The notes: generated by a model from the letters alone, not told the origin. DNA of 64,000 nt from Trogon surrucura (GCA_020746105.1 CM036617.1:36361898-36425897); one strand, 5' to 3'; positions 10,107-23,776 are shown, numbered from the stretch's first letter. A program made the numbers and translations.

Positions 10107-11295
10107 GAATTGTAGAATCATAAAATTATTTTGATTGGAAAAGACCTTTAAGATCATCGAGTCCAACCATTATCTAACTACCAGGCCCACTTCTAAATGA
10201 TGTCCCTGAGCATCATATCTAGAGAGCTTTTAAATGCATCTTATGTCTAACTTTAATCTTCTCCGGCATAATTGAGGCCATTTCCTCTTGTCCTATAACT
10301 TGTAATTTGTGAAAAGAGACCAACACCCACCTCTCTACAACTTCCCTTCAAGTAGTTGTAGAGAATGACAAGGTCTCCCCTCAGCTTTCTTTTCTGCAGG
10401 CTAAACAATTCAAGTTCATCAGCCACTCCTCATAAAACTTGAGACCCTTCACCAGGCTTGTTTCCCTTCTCTGGATCTGCTCCAGAACCTCAATGTCTTT
10501 CTTATTCTGCAGTACCCAAAACTGAACATTACTTGAGGAGTGGCCTCACAAATGCCAAGCAGAGTGGGACCACTTCCCTAGTCCTGCTGGCCACACAATT
10601 TCTAATACAAGCCAAGATTCCAGGATGCTGTTGGCCTTCTTGGCCACCTGGGCACACTGCTGGCTCATGTTCAACCAGCTGTTGACCAAGACCCCTAGGT
10701 CCTTTTTCTAGTACCTGGAAAAAGGGCAATTTCCCAGCCACTCCTTCCCAAATATATAGCATTGCAGGGGGTTGTTGTGACTGAAGTGCAGGACCCAGTA
10801 CTTGGTCTTTTTGAAGCTCATACAACTGGCCTCAGCGCATTAATCCAGCCTTTCCAGGTCGCTCTGAAGAGCTTTCTTACCCTCAAGAAGATCAATACTC
10901 CTGCCTGTCTTAGTGTCATCTGCAAACTTACTAAACGTGCACTCAATCTCCTCATCCAGATCATTGATAAAGGTATTAAACAAGATTGCACCCAACAATG
11001 AGCCCTGAGGAACATCAGTTGTGACCAGTCACCAGCTAGATACAACTTAATTCACCACTGCTCTCTGGGCCCAGCCATCCAGCCAGTGTTTGATTCAGCA
11101 GAGTGTATGCCCATCCAAGCCTCAGGCAGCCAGTTTTTTCATGAGAATGCTGTGGAGAACAGTATCAAAGGCTTTACTGAGGGCCATCTAAACAACATCC
11201 ACAGCCTTTCCCTCATACACTCCGCAGGTCACCTTGTCACAGAAGGAGATTAGGTTTGTTAAACAGGACCTGCCCTTCATGAATCCAGTTTGTTC
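10107..11295 (-). mobile_element. CR1 LINE, 5'-truncated, with decayed ORF2 (reverse transcriptase to C-terminus)
   Basis: The 3' tail ('agaattgtagaatcata') is at 10107 and homology runs to about 11295. On the minus strand the reading passes through the end of the reverse transcriptase domain, including the 'VPQGS'-type block and the FADD catalytic motif (complement of 10915-10926), then the C-terminal domain. The frame is broken by several frameshifts and stops, so it is inactive. CR1 ORF2 encodes an endonuclease and reverse transcriptase that copies CR1 RNA into the genome; only its last third is here. The copy at 56973 is of similar type. Confidence 0.9.
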
Positions 11296-11733
11296 AATTC
11301 CTCCATTCTTACCTGTCCCACTGCCAGTGAATATATTGTACTCCCAGTTTTGCACTTGCATTTCAAGCCCTGCATTTTACCTGGATGTTCTGATTCCGCA
11401 TTCTGGGATTTGTTTAACCAGGTGTAGATTTCTGTATTGTATATGTTGGTATTGAAGCTAGTCAGCACCTGTGGCCTTGAAAAACAATGGAGAGAAATAC
11501 TAACTACATATCATCTTAAAGTAGATGGCAAAAATGGCTCAGATAAGTCTTGTCTTGGAAAGAAAGTTTTCTTCAAATTTTCTGCTAAGAAAGCACAGAT
11601 TGACAGGCTCAGACAAAAGGTCTGTACTGCAGAAGTGTATGAATAGATGATATGGACACCACCTTTAACTTGCAGGGCTTCTTGGTCATTGTTTTTCTCT
11701 TTTGGTATTGGATGTGAAGGGAAGACATCAGGA
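11296..11733. other. Noncoding spacer between two CR1 copies
   Basis: No gene or repeat was recognised in about 440 bp. Confidence 0.45.
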
Positions 11734-12535
11734 ATCATAGAATCATAGAACGTGTTAGGCTGGAAGGGACATCTAGTCCAACCCCCCTGCAGTGAGCAGG
11801 GACATCTTTCACTAGATCAGGTTGCTCAGAGACCCATCAAGCCTGACTTTCAATGTCTTCAGGGATGGAGCCTCCACCCCTCTCTGGGCAACCTCTGCCA
11901 GTGTTTCACCACCCTCCTAGTAAAGAACTTTTTTCTAACATCTAGTCTAAATCTACCTTGCTCTAGTTTAAAACCATTGCCCCTCGTCCTATAGCTACAC
12001 ACCCTTATAAACAGTCACTCACCAGCTTTCTTTTAGGTCCCCTGAAGTGGTGGCCTGAAGGTACTGCAAGGCTGCTATAAAGTCTTCCCAGAACCTTCTC
12101 TTCTCCAGGCTGAACAGCCCCAATTCTCTCAGCCTGGCTCTGCAGGAGAGGTGTTCCAGCCCTTTGATGATTTTTGTGGCCTCCTCTGGACCTGCTCAAA
12201 CAGGTTCATGTCCTTTGTGTGTTGAGGGCTTCACAGCTGGATGCAGCACTCCAGGTGAGGCCTCACCAGAGCAGAGGGGCAGAATCACCTCTCTCAGTCT
12301 GCTGCCCATGCTCCTTTTGATGCAGCCCAGGATGTGACTGGTCTTCTGAGCTGCAAGCACTCATTGTCAGCTCATGTCCAGCTTTACATCCACCAATATA
12401 TCAGATCATCCTCCAGCCTGTACTGATAATGAAGATTGACCTGACTCAGGTGCAGGACCTTGCACTTGGCGTTGTTGAAGTTCATGATGTTCACATAGGC
12501 CCACTTCTCCAGCTTGTCCAGGGCGCTCTGCGTGA
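11734..12535 (-). mobile_element. CR1 LINE, 5'-truncated, ORF2 C-terminal part decayed
   Basis: It opens with 'atcatagaatcatagaacg' and continues with the classic reverse-complemented CR1 3' UTR ('ggaagggacatctagtccaa'). The ORF2 C-terminal region follows ('ttctcttctccaggctgaac' at about 12100) and it ends near 'tccagggcgctctg'. The frame is not intact. Confidence 0.9.
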
Positions 12536-15500
12536 ATGATCAAAATAATTAACATATTTTTTTTTATGAGGGAGGTGAGAGGAAGAATCAATAAAGATTT
12601 TGTGATAATGTTTTTTGAGGAAAAGTGTAAGAATTGATTAAAGACAATTCTGAACTGATGTGGGAAAATTCTGCATTGATATGGGAATAAAGGAGTGGTT
12701 CCCTTGAAACCAGAGAGGCAGGTAGAAAACACGCATAGGAGTCTGGAAGCTGGGCTTGCTGAGAACAGAGAGCTTGACGACCTGTCTGAAAGTGCTATGT
12801 CTCAAAGAATTGATACAATCAACCTAAAGGAAATAAGAAAGGTCTTTGTCTTGGAACATGATCAATCAAGAAGAAAAGTGGTCATGTCATAGTGGATGAT
12901 TGGTCCCTGCTGAGAACTGGTCCATGGACACCAGGGGTCTTGCAGATGAGAAGCAGACTGTCACAGTTCTGACTTGAGTGGATTGCTTACTGATGTGCCT
13001 CAAAGACACAAAGTCATGAATTTGGGTTTTAAGATGTATTCCTGTAAGATTTTAAGTATCATAATGTTTTATACTGTGTGTAATTAAAGTTCTTGGTCTA
13101 TTCTGCTGATCGAGCTGGACCCTGAGACAGCACAGAAAGTGAGATACTCTCACAAAAAATATCTAAAGACTGCAGGAGGAGGAGGAGAAAGCTACTTTGA
13201 TTTTTTTTTTTTAGTTTATTTTTAAAACCCACTTTGTTTTCTTTCTGATTAGCCACCCAAATGTAGGGGAATTTTATTTTTTTCGTGAATCTACACATGC
13301 ACTTCATCCAGAGATCCACAAACATATGTACACAGGTGCACAAGTCATGGTACTCTCATATTATACCTGGCACAACAGATCATGACAAAGTCCAGTGATT
13401 AGTGGTATAAATCTTGGAAAACTCATGAATAGAAGCCCTGGACTCTTGCGTCACTTTCTTCATGGTAGCAGTTATTTAGGTAAATAGACATGCTTATTTT
13501 TGAGAAGTATCACAGAAATATTTAAAAGAATTAAAATGATTTGTTGGACAGGCAAGGATAAGAACATGTAACTGATGTGTCTCAATCATGAAAATGCCAG
13601 AGAAGTCAAAAGTCCTGGAAAACCTCAATCAGATGCTCTTTGAGGTGTGTCTTTCATGCATGCAAGTATTTACGTTTTTGTTTAAAAAAGCTGGGAAACT
13701 TGGAAACATAGCTCCCAATATGAACCTGGCAGGTACTCTCAACAGCTGGGAGGAGGAATGTAAAATAGCATCTACCCAAATCCCTAAATTGTGTGAAATT
13801 GAAGTGCCAAGGAGAAATCAGGAGCCTGATGATTAAACGTAGAGAGCTGTCATTGCTGCATTGTATAAAAATAACTTGCCTCTAGCAAACTGCACACTAG
13901 TTCTTCCTTTAATTCTGTCATGTTTCAGGAGCCTGTTACTCCAGCTGGCTGCATCAGTAGCTTTGGAGCAATGTAAGTCTTACAGTGAAGAGGGCACTTG
14001 CAGAAAGGCTTTTCGTGAACAGTGGGGGACCCATGAATCACTGAATAGTCACTGCTATATGCAAGTTATATTTTCTTGTGGCTTAATGAGACTTGGCACA
14101 ATCAGAAACTTAAAGCAGAAATGGTCCTCATATGTGTTTTTAAGCCCCAGCAAGGCTCTGGCCAAAATGGAAGTTGTTTGTTTATGGATTTCCGTCATTA
14201 ATAAATAGATCAGAGACTTGTTACTGCCTTAAGCCATGCTACTTTTAATGATGTCCAAAGCAGATAGCTGTTAAAGGCGTGAACAGCAGCACAATGGAGT
14301 TGGCCTGAATGAGCAGAAGGAAGAGGAATAGCACGTCAATGGCAATGTCCCTGACACTTGGAGAATGAACAGAGGTTTCTCGCTATAAAGACTGCTCTTT
14401 CTTTTTACCCTTTGTCTCTCTGAAGCAGACTCCGGTGTCCTCCAATAGATCTCCATTAAGTTTGTGGTTTTTTTTCTTGAAGCTAGAGGCATATTCTCTT
14501 CTACTTGACCTCTGGGATTTTTCTTTACTCACAAAGGGCAGCTTTAATACATCTTTGTGAGAAGCGATTTTCCTGTCCCATGAAATTTTGTGCCTTAAAA
14601 ATGAAACCAAACTCTCTTTTCTTTCCACAATGATTTTTTTTTCTTTCTTTTGTGTGCATGTGTGTACTTTTCACATCCCAGCTGTGTGACTGCACAATGA
14701 GGGTATTAGGTAATTTGAAAATAAATATCTGTCCTTTTTTTTTTTAAATAGGTGTGTGACACACGTTTCTCTTTCTTGTTTCCCCATGGAAAGGGCTCCT
14801 GAAAATTGTAAAAATAACTATGTTTAGTTGACCAGAGAATCTGATTCAGTTGCCAGTTTAATTTAGGGATCAAGGAGATTCAGATTCAAGACTCATCCAT
14901 TGAATATTCAGCCTGTGCTACGGAGACCAATTCAAGAATCTACTGTGCAGACTCTCTCCTTTTGCACAGATTTCTTGCACGTCATCCTCAGGAACAGCCT
15001 GTCCCCAGACATTAGTGTCCTATCATCAGTGTCCTCTGCTCATGTTTCCTGTTGAATTGGTGGGCGTGAAAGGAGCTTCCTTCCAAGCGTGCAGATTTCC
15101 CCAACCTGGAGCTTGCAGAATAGCTGTGGAAACTGCAGGTAAAATCTAGTCAATGTAGAAATTATTTGCATGCATTTTGGGGGCATTTACGTGCTTGACG
15201 TGTACTTGTCCTTGTGTGAATGTTTGTCGCATGGCTGGTATGTCATATTCCTTTAAATAGCTGTTCTTTTGGGGACAACTGTGAAATTAAGTGCCCTTAG
15301 AATTCACGAGTCTGGCTAGGGATGGGCTAGAGGAGGTATGTGCAGGAAAAGGGAATCTGAAATGGGAAAGAAAGGGAAAAGCAGAGGAATAAACAGGTCT
15401 CTAAAAGGTGTAGGGTAATGAATAAAGCTTTTGTAACTTCATGATGGGTAAAGGAGTCAGGGGGCCAAGAGGCCAAGGGGTAGAGTGAGAGAATCTGTGA

Positions 15501-15751
15501 ATCTATCTTTTCATAACAGAAATGAGTTGTAGGACCTAATGAAGAAGAAGCCACGCCCCCTTTTCATAGCCTACCCAGGTGAAAGAGTGCACAGATAGGA
15601 CATGGAGCCACAGGGAGTTCTGAACTGTGGGCAAGATGCTTTTTTTTTCCAGAATCCCTTACGATCATGCTCTCTCCTTATACGAGAAGGTGGCCAACAA
15701 GTCTAAAAAGGATAAAACATGACATATAATTCCTTAGGATAGTGATTGACC
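12536..15751. other. Noncoding stretch, possible decayed LTR in its first part
   Basis: No gene was recognised. About 12601-13126 begins TGTGATAATG, contains a poly(A)-like AATTAAAG near 13082 and ends ACCCTGAGACA, which could be an old LTR but lacks a target duplication. The open frames at 13588-13836 and 13861-14208 match nothing I know. A C/T-rich patch lies at about 14635-14650. Confidence 0.4.
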
Positions 15752-15835
15752 TCATATTGCTAGGTTAATGGTTGGACTTGATGATCTTTAAGATCTTTTC
15801 TAACCCAAACAATTCTATGATTCTATGATTCCATG
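15752..15835 (+). repeat. CR1 3' end
   Basis: 'ggttggacttgatgatcttt' is followed by 'aattctatgattctatgatt', the terminal ~85 bp of a CR1. It is 5'-truncated. Confidence 0.9.
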
Positions 15836-18424
15836 AGAAAGAGCACATTCTCCTGTGGCTACTATTTCCACCTTCAGCAATAGTCCCTGCTCCTTCTAAA
15901 ATGCTGTTTCTTCTATTGTCAGGAGGAGGCCATTGCAGGTCTGTACTTCCTTCACACTGACATCAGGGGACTTTGCTTTAGGACTTTTCTAAAGCCTGTG
16001 AAGAACCATGAGTTGTGGCATAGAAGAAAATGAAGCAAGAGTTAGAATAAGCGGTGTGAGAAGAATTTTTAAATAGGTCCCATGCGCCCCATGTGAGCTC
16101 TAAATGGGATTCACGGGACCTACTTAAAAATTCTGAATGCCTTTTTTTTTAATGCCAGTGTTTATAAAAATGCTTATGTCAAAAAAACTCCTTCTAAAAT
16201 GTTGCCATAAAAATGAAATTGATTTTTTGAAACACAGTTGTGGCTCTTTTTTCTTTTCTTTTCTTTTTTTTTTATAAAATGAATATACTATGTGCATGGA
16301 AGCCGGAGATGCTTCCTGCATATCTTAAAGAACCCTCGAATCCTGCAGGTAGAAATAGAGGTATTGAAAAATGCATCCTCTGGAAGTGTGTTTCTCTTTG
16401 AAATCGTAAGTAGCCCCAGACATGCACAGAGTCTGAACTAGAGATTCTGCCTAAATCCTGGATAAATAACCACGAGTTGAGGAGTTATGTACAAGTGCAA
16501 AATGGGAATGAATTGACGAGCTCCACCACTCTCAATGAATGAAAGGAAGTGGGGAAAAGTGGGGACAAAAGGAAGCATCACAGAAAATGCTAGAAAATGG
16601 ATAAGTGCTGATTGTCTTAAAATCAAGAGAATATATGTGAAATATATACTTCTATGTATGTGAAACATATACTTCTACATCCTGAAAAATAATAACAGCT
16701 TGTGACTTCTATTATTACATTTGATCTTATTAACTGTTTGAGAGTGTTTCAGTTATCTACTGCAGACCAATCAAAATTGTATCATTATAGAGTAGATACA
16801 TTAGCCCGTGTCACATAGCTTGTTAGGAGTTGGTAGTGGTGCTTTGTAACTCATTTATGTGTCTGTGTTGTATTTTCTATGAATCATATCCTTCTGTGTA
16901 GATGATTTCAGTGAGTTTTAACAGGGTCTCTATAAGATGTTATTACTTCTGTCATGTAGAGACAACTATATAACGATTTGCATAATTATAGATGGAGGAA
17001 AATGTTACTCTGCATATTTAAAACTGTTATATACATTTCCACCTCATTAAAGAAAATTGCTGGAGCTAGGTAGCATACTCAGGTTGAAGTATACAGATTA
17101 CACAATCTAATTTTCTAGTGCTAAGGAATTCCAGCTGAACAAAACTAATAGAAATGACCTTGCCTGCCAAAAAAAAAGTTACAAAAGAAAACTCATTTAA
17201 AGAGTGCTTCTGTGAAAACACACACATCTCTCTTTGTCATTGTAACTCTAACCTTGGGGATCAGTCACTTTGGATGTGCTAAAGAGATGCTTTCATGAAT
17301 AAGTGATGATAAGGCTTTAATATAATTAGGGATCTTAATAGACAGAGTGGGAAGAAGGTTACAGTACTTGCAATGTGAAAGCATAGGGACAGATTTGCAG
17401 CCGGGACATGTACACTCAAATCTACACTATAGATCTTTTCTTCCTCTGCCTAAATCTGGTATTGTGTAAAGTTTTGCTGGTGAGCATCTGTTGAGTTGCT
17501 CAAGCCTTGACAGCTCTGGATATTTCAGCAGATACTACATGCCATGACCCCAGCGAGACTTGCAAGGAGGCAAATTCTGCTAATCTCACACTAGCCCTGA
17601 TCTTGTGAGTGCCTCAAAATGCTTCTGAACATGGTCCCACAAGTGACAAAACACATGCACTACTTACATGCGCTTCTGGTGTGCTTATTCAAATTGAATG
17701 AGTGAGAATACAGCTTGACCCTGAAATTTGTTTGGGTAAGATGCTTGTCCTTTCTCCATGCTTGCTTCATAACAGCACAAGAAAAACTTTTAGGAGTAGA
17801 TCTTAATTTGTATTAATAAAGAGTGCCTGAGAATAAATTAAAGAAGTGAATCAGTTATCCACATTGATAAGCTTACTCTCTGTTTCTGTCTCAGATTGCT
17901 GCAGCCAGCTCTCTGCAGGACCAATCTGCAAGAGGCTAATCCAGAGCAACGTGAACTTCATCCTTGACCTTTGGTCTAGGAATGCTTCCTGTTCATTTTT
18001 AGGTTGGTATTACAGACATAATTTAAAGTTCTTAGCAAATTCTGCAAGAGCAAGGATTCTCAGAGGCACTGGGAGAAATAGCCTATTCATCATCATAAAG
18101 TGGTGTGCAGGGGCTCCCTGCCAAGGAGTAGAGACTGAGCTGTGTGTGATCTTACAGGACATCCCTAGCTGTGTCCTGCCTGAGATAGAATTGTTCAGAT
18201 TATTCCGGGAGCTTTTCCAGTTCTCCCCACGTTTTTAGAACTAGGTTAGGAAGATACAACAGGTGCTTAGAAGTAGAACTCTCTAGAATAACTTCCAATG
18301 GCCTGCTGTACCTAGAGGCTGGGAGTTGGTGCTGGACAGAAATACACACCCAAGACTATACATCTGTTTCAGGGTAAGTCTGACTGGGCTTTCAGTTGCC
18401 TGTACCATCTAGACTAGCAGAAGT
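15836..18424. other. Noncoding stretch containing a palindrome
   Basis: No gene was recognised. It holds the 73-bp palindrome at 16062-16134, a T/C simple tract at about 16245-16275 and an unrecognised plus open frame at 17846-18238 (130 codons) without a supported function. Confidence 0.45.
16062..16134. repeat. 73-bp near-perfect palindrome
   Basis: The left arm (16062-16097) and the right arm (16098-16134) are reverse complements at about 30 of 36 positions, with one gap, meeting at GAGCTC (16095-16100). The outer 20 bp differ at only one base. It could be a short MITE-like DNA transposon remnant or a hairpin RNA precursor; neither is proven. Confidence 0.8.
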
Positions 18425-18650
18425 CACACAGAATCACAGAATCACAGAATTGTTGAGGCTGGAGAAGACCTCTGAGATCATCAAGTCCAGCCTATGACAA
18501 AACAGCATCGCAACAGCTAGACCATGGCATGAAGTGTCACATCCAGCCTCTCCTTAAACACCTCCAGGGACGGTGACTCCACCACTTCTCTGGGCAGTGC
18601 ATTCCAGTGCCTGAGCACCCTCTCCATGAGGAAGTGCTTCCTGAGATCCA
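18425..18650 (-). repeat. CR1 3' end
   Basis: Three CACAGAAT tail units are followed by 'gaggctggagaagacctctg' and the ORF2 stop-proximal region ('ctctgggcagtgcattccag'). The copy stops at about 18650. Confidence 0.9.
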
Positions 18651-20737
18651 AAGTCAATCAGCGGTAGCAGAAAGCACTGGCTTTCTGTTTGGGACCTCCA
18701 TCATCTTGCTCGCTGGACCTCACCTGCACTAGAGCAGTATGAGAAGGCAATTGAAGTTGTTCCTTACCTCCTCTGATGATGGCAGAGAAGCTTGCTGAAG
18801 ACATCTAATAAAAGCATGTTCAAGTCAATCATCTCAGCTTCTGGTGTAACAGAAATCTTTCAGTGGCTTCACTATTAATTTTGCACTGGGATTTAAAAAT
18901 ATGTCAGGAATTCTATGTTTTTTTGGGTATGAAATATATTGTAATTCAAATTTGCATATTATAATCCAAATTTAAGGGAAACACATTTTGAATATGTTAT
19001 GATTTAACCAAGAATGTAAAATATACTAATTAAGCAATGCTTGAAAAAGGATTTCAGTTTGGTGGGGTTTTTTTGGCAGGGGAAGCAGAAGAAATACCAT
19101 ACATTTTCTCTTCGTGAAGAAGGTGGCTGGAATTATGAATTTGGAAGTAGGTTCAGCTGCATATCTTCACCTAGTCTAAAATCTGGCAAAATTAAAATTC
19201 AATACACCTTAAACTATCGTTTTGTGATCACTAGTTCTCATAAATATTTCTAATAGTCTGTCATGGTCTTTATACAGTCCTACTTACATCAGAAGTATTT
19301 GACAAAAAATGGGAGTGACAACAAATACTTGGGAAATTTGCAGGTTTTGTTGCGGAGGTGGAACTGGTATTCAAATAGGCAGTTCTATGTAAATGGATAT
19401 TATATAAGCTCAGTGAATCATAGAAAGTGATGAACTGTCCAATGCCTAACTCACTAAACCAGGGGAAAAAAAATCAGTTAAAAATATTTGACATGCTAAA
19501 ATTATTTCAAAACATTTACTATCCATTTAGTACTTTTTCTACATGTGTCATTCATGTACTTCCTTATGTGCTAATACATCTTTTCAGATAAAAAAGCTGG
19601 GAAAGGAGGATTTTCCAGTAACTGTTGACACAGGCAAAGTACCAACAATGCAACCTGTTGACACAAGAAAACAAAAGATTGGGTCACGCTCAATTAGTCA
19701 TAGTTCATTTTGTTTGCCAGTACTGCTTTCTCTGCTGATTTCAGCAGAGATGTATGAAAAAATTCAAAGTCACTGCAAGAGAGCGGTAATTTTGTCACTG
19801 ATTCAGTACCATTGTATTTTCTTCACTATACTTATCATTAGATAAAAGCACTGAGTAGGGGCAAACTGATTGATCAAGGTCACTGTAGAAGTATTTTTTG
19901 AAATGCAGGCAGCAGTGTCCTAAAATGGCAAGCAAGTTCTAGTTCTGTCATTTAGATGCATGGGCAAAGCTTCAACAAACGGAAGGAACAGCGAACATTT
20001 ATAAAACTCCTGCCCTGGGTCTGCTTGTGGTAGTCTCATTTGTCAATATGGGACCCTGAAAATTCAATGCTAAGATGCGTCCAAATGAATTTTGATTCTG
20101 CAAGGAGCTACTCACCACAGGAATGATTTGTCTTTACTCTGACTCGCTCAGCTTTGTAATGCTTCACCTTTTTATTTTGTAAGCTGGCCCCAAGCAAAAT
20201 TGTATGGAGTCCGTTGCTGATTCTTCCCATTTCATGCAAAACTACTCTGAAGACAAGAGAGCCGGTAACATCAATTTATGAAAGAAGACTATCTGCATCT
20301 CTGGTTGTGTGCCAACCTTCTTTTCATTTCTGAGTATTCAATAGATATAGAGGTACTTGATATATTTCCATAATGTCCAGAATGACAATTTCATATCTAC
20401 TGATTCAATCAAAGTCTCCCCTCCTGGGAGCTCTGCTCAGGGACTTGGATTCCCACATGCTGCCTGCAATACAAGCACAAAGTGCAGGAAGACAGCCCTC
20501 CCCAAATGCTTTTCTATTTAAAAAGGAGAAAAGAGGTGGATAAAGTCAAATGGAAAGTACAAAGGGGCAATGAGATAAGGTTGAAGGAATCTTGAAGATT
20601 AACTGCAAAGAGGTCTCACTAGAGTTTATGGGAATCATTTCAAAGTCACAGGGGAGGCATGGGTGAAGGTGTGGCACATGCTTCTTGAAAATGCATCAAA
20701 ACTGTGGTGGAAGCACCGAGACTGAGCAAGAGATGGG
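18651..20737. other. Noncoding stretch with a Maf-type palindrome
   Basis: No gene or repeat was recognised. The perfect 22-bp inverted repeat at 19729-19750 lies here. The open frames at 19041 and 19543 are unrecognised. Confidence 0.45.
19729..19750. promoter_or_regulatory. Maf recognition element-like palindrome
   Basis: TCTCTGCTGA TT TCAGCAGAGA is a perfect inverted repeat. Its core TGCTGATTTCAGCA matches the 14-bp MARE consensus TGCTGACGTCAGCA except for the central two bases. Function is not shown. Confidence 0.4.
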
Positions 20738-20946
20738 TTGAGGGTGGTGAAACACTGGAACAGGCTGCCCGGAGAGGTGGTAGAAGCTCCATCTCTGGAA
20801 ACACTCAAAGTTGGGTTGGACAGAGCTCTAAGAAATCTGATCTAGTTGGAGATGTCCCTGATCATTGCAGGGAGTTGGACTACACGACCTTTAAAGATTC
20901 CTTCCAACGCAAAACATTCTATGATACTATGATTCTATGATTCTGT
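20738..20946 (+). repeat. CR1 3' end
   Basis: It runs from 'gggtggtgaaacactggaac' through 'ggctgcccggagaggtgg' to a 'attctatgatactatgattc' tail. It includes the last codons of ORF2 and the 3' UTR. Confidence 0.9.
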
Positions 20947-23776
20947 GGTGGTGAGTGGGAAGAAAGGAAGTTCTGAGGAATGAAAAGCACTGTTTTTCTC
21001 ACATTATGCTCCTTCTCAGATGAGACTCAAGTTCTTCATTGCTTCTTCTCCTCCTGGTCTTGCATTCTGACCCATCCACTGATGCAACTTCAGCGAGTAG
21101 GGAGGCCCATCCCTTGTGCTCAGCTCTCACCACTGGACAGTCCATCGTGCCTGGAATGTCCTCCAAGGATGTAAGGATGTAAGACCCTGTAGGCCGAGGC
21201 TGTTTTCCCTCCAAAATTGTGTTGAGACATGTTTTTGTTCGTACATTGCTTTTAAGAAGGTTCCATTCCTAGAAGGTCACTGAAGAGAAGCTGGAAACTA
21301 GGTCCATTGCCTTGACTACCTGAAGGAGTCTATCAGAAATGTTGTACTTGTTGCACAGTTCACAGCGTAAGGCAAGCATTTTGGAAAGTCTGGAGCTTCG
21401 GTCAGATCTCCCTTATGTGCTGGGGCTAAGCACCTGGTATTGGGCATAACCATAACTCAGGTGTCTAACTTAGTGGCATGCATTCTGGACCACAGTTTTC
21501 TGATGGAACATTGTGTGAGCATTTGAAGCACGCAGGTCATGAATCTTTCTTTTCTTGACATTGCTGGTATTACTTACTATTACATATACAAACATCCCTC
21601 TTATGCAAGCTGTGAACTGCTGATGGAGTTCACCTCTACTATTCCTTGACCAGCATGTTCCACCAGTTCATTCTGAATAGCCTTGGCTATGAGTTGTGCC
21701 TCTCTGAGACCACATCTCAAATGGTTCTGACAAGGTTGTCCCTGGTGATAGCAAATGCATGACCAATTTCAAGTGAGTGTTCACTGCTCAGAGTGGAAGC
21801 ATTTCCTAGGATGGGACTTGTGAGATGGATGAAAAGAATCCTCATCCTCCCATACTGCAGCTGCATTCATCTGCCTGCCTGGTGTGAGCTCAGTGCAGAA
21901 TTGTTTTCTACCAAAGTAATCTTTGGAAGGGTTCCTTTGCTGCCTTGAGGCAGAGCAAACTAATTCCTTTGCATATGTGGGTTGGATTCTACAAATGCCG
22001 GTGGAATTTCCATGGGATTGAAGGTACATGGCCTCATAATCTCCTAACCCACCTACCCCATCTAAGTCACTGAGGTGTCAAGCCTAGTTAAATGATGTAT
22101 GGTTTTGTCAGGTCCTGTAAGTTTGTAATGTTTATCTTTCTGATGATGGAATTAAAGATGTGCTTTTGATTTATGTTGCATGAGAACTAATTACTTTCAA
22201 TGGTAAGATAAAAATCCTTTTTTTTTTTTTTTTCTTTTTTTGTAGGCCTCTTTGACTTTCCCAGTGAACACCAAATGATATTTAACATATTGGGTGATTT
22301 CTGATGAGGGACCTATCATGTTTTATACCTTCTGTATCCAGATAAACTGATTCCCAAAATAGAGACTGTTAGATTTTCTGTGTAGCTTCTAACTGGAGCG
22401 TTAGTCTCAGAGGAATCATTCCCATCAGTATCCAAACCAGGGCACAAGTACAACACTGAGAGATTTTGGAAAGCAATGAAACTAGCCCAGACTAATGCAG
22501 AGAACTTGTTAACAGTAAAATTAATATTATTTCCTGACAACAATTAGGTCTATGCATGACACTGTTCAGAAACAGAGTTTGACCTGATTGCTTGTGACTG
22601 TCTAGAGATGTTTACCTCTGAGCTACTGTCTCTACACTCTCTTGTAGGGAGGTAGTAAGCACTTTCTGTCTCAATTCACTTCACCTTGAAGGAGGAGGTA
22701 TCTAAATTGAAAAAGAAAAGTCATTCAAACCCACCTGTTTATTTGCTTAAAAGTATTAGAGGAAACCTCAGCTAGTCAAATCAGATGTGACCACCTGGCT
22801 CTTTGCAAGCCTAAAGCTAAGGAGGATGAATCCAATGAGGAAGGGTCCTCTCCTGTCTCCTCCTTGTCACCATCCTTTTGTGAGCAGTGAGCATCTCTTT
22901 CTGATCAGAGGCACACAACGGATTGATGGCTTCAAATGTGATTCCACAAGGAAACATTACTGAAGCACATTTAAAAGATCTGTATCATCAGACCTGAATC
23001 TGTTTGCCCTTAAGCAAGATGGCCTAAACGTTAAAAGCAATTTTGAAGATGAAAATCCCAGTGATTGACTAGCTGGCTCTTCAGGTACTTAGGCATTGAG
23101 TCCCAGGGGCAGTCCTTGTCTACAGCGATACCTCTTTTCCCCGCTTTTTAAAAATATATCTGAAAGCCTGGGACTTCTGTGTAAATAAAAATTACTCTCT
23201 TCATGTTTACTGAGCTCGACAGGATGAATTTGTGATCTGGCAGCAGTACTTATCAAAGGGTGGAAGAAATATGAAATTTAGCAAAACCGTAGATACTTTT
23301 AATGTCTTTTGTTTGTTATGGTGTCATATGACAAAGCACAGATCATTTGACTTCACGAATCATATTTGCTTTTGTAAAAAAGATCTAGATCTCCCTTCTT
23401 TTAAAGCAAGCTTAAAACAATCAATATTTTTTTAGCCTTTCAAAATCCCTAAAAGTTTAGATGATCCAATAAGGGACAGATAAAAGTAGAGGCAAGCTGA
23501 AAGTATAAAATAAGCAGGAATGAAGGGTGCATTTAACCTGAAAAGCAATTTGCACAGTGTCTTGATTTTTGTTGCTGTTGAAACAAACTACAAATGAATA
23601 TATAGGTTTATATGTCACCTCAGAAGATAGCTGCAAAGATTTGTATGGAGTTGCAGGACACTTATTCTATTGAATCCATTCCAAAATGGCTAAGTAGCTT
23701 GTTGTGCAGCCAGCAGCAATAGATATTTTGATAAATATTTGACTTTTTTTTCCCCCCGGAGCAGTCTTGGAAACAG
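20947..23776. other. Noncoding stretch
   Basis: No gene or mobile element was recognised in about 2.8 kb. A poly(T) run lies at 22218-22241. Confidence 0.5.

Noticed and set aside
17846..18238. 130-codon plus open frame
   Set aside because: Composition and content match no known family, and nothing around it suggests a gene.
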